Assembly (NCBI GenBank): GCA_905215195.1
Contig: CAJMPF010000118.1
Coordinates: 1-5,802, forward strand
Direction of reading: 5' to 3'
Origin: an uncultured bacterium
GTDB taxonomy: Bacteria; Actinomycetota; Coriobacteriia; Coriobacteriales; Coriobacteriaceae
Length of the DNA stretch: 5,802 bases
Shown here: piece after piece, positions 5,725 through 5,802 of the stretch
How positions within the stretch are numbered: position 1 is the first letter of the stretch
Layout of the letters: the number at the start of each line of letters is the position of its first letter
Translations under genes and position numbers: made by a program
The notes under the pieces: generated by a model
Databases searched by the model: none
What the model was told of the DNA's origin: nothing
Seen by the model: only the letters and a program-made list of their open reading frames with translations

Positions 5725-5802
5725 CCCCGTCCCCTCGCTCAAACGACAGCTCCGCAGCACCGCCAACGCCGCACGCAAGCAGCGCAAACGCCAGAAACGC
5801 TA
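5725..5802 (-). other. Upstream edge of the ECF operon, unresolved
   Basis: On the minus strand the T-component frame meets TAG at 5802-5800, so it cannot extend past the edge. A second frame has a TGA at 5741-5739, and the third reads a hydrophobic peptide (AFLAFALLACG) without stopping until about 5470. A gene ending in one of the first two frames just before the T component is possible, but the window is too short to tell. No promoter or riboswitch-like structure is evident in these 78 bp. Confidence 0.3.

Noticed and set aside
1..5802. CRISPR array, tandem repeats, insertion-sequence transposase, rRNA or riboswitch
   Set aside because: I looked on both strands and saw no regularly spaced direct repeats, no transposase motif, no rRNA signature and no recognisable aptamer core.

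Overview
The window is GC-rich, gene-dense bacterial chromosome. The codon use (strong G/C bias at third positions), the protein sequences and the presence of a fused ECF ATPase suggest a Coriobacteriia actinobacterium, and a Collinsella-like genome is my best guess. This is inference, because no rRNA or other marker gene lies in the window.

Layout. Positions 1-1364 carry two minus-strand housekeeping genes: the N-terminal 172 residues of dihydropteroate synthase (folP, running off the left edge) and, upstream of it, a complete sirtuin-family NAD-dependent deacylase (cobB-like). A 136-bp divergent spacer separates cobB from a plus-strand exonuclease III / AP endonuclease gene (xth/exoA family, 1501-2319). 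The next 150 bp (2320-2469) hold no gene. They lie between convergent genes and are filled by two consecutive palindromes, the second with a perfect 17-bp stem. Positions 2470-5724 are a tightly packed minus-strand operon encoding a complete ECF-type micronutrient importer. In transcription order it reads T component, fused double ATPase, S component; the first junction overlaps by 1 nt and the second has a 4-nt gap. The substrate cannot be read from the sequence. The operon's promoter and any riboswitch lie beyond the right edge.

The most unusual item is inside the ATPase gene. A 191-bp, lower-GC segment (3848-4038) is bounded by inverted repeats and contains several nested hairpins, so it folds on paper as a cloverleaf-like multibranch structure. 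It coincides with an unusually long, polar linker (residues 265-328) between the two nucleotide-binding domains, and it leaves the reading frame open. It looks like a palindromic repeat element inserted in frame into a protein-coding gene, comparable in concept to Rickettsia palindromic elements but with no sequence relation that I can claim.

How the genes work together: the three ECF genes form one transporter (S binds the substrate, T couples, the ATPase drives). folP, cobB and xth serve folate synthesis, NAD-dependent protein deacylation and base-excision repair; nothing in the sequence ties them functionally to each other or to the transporter.
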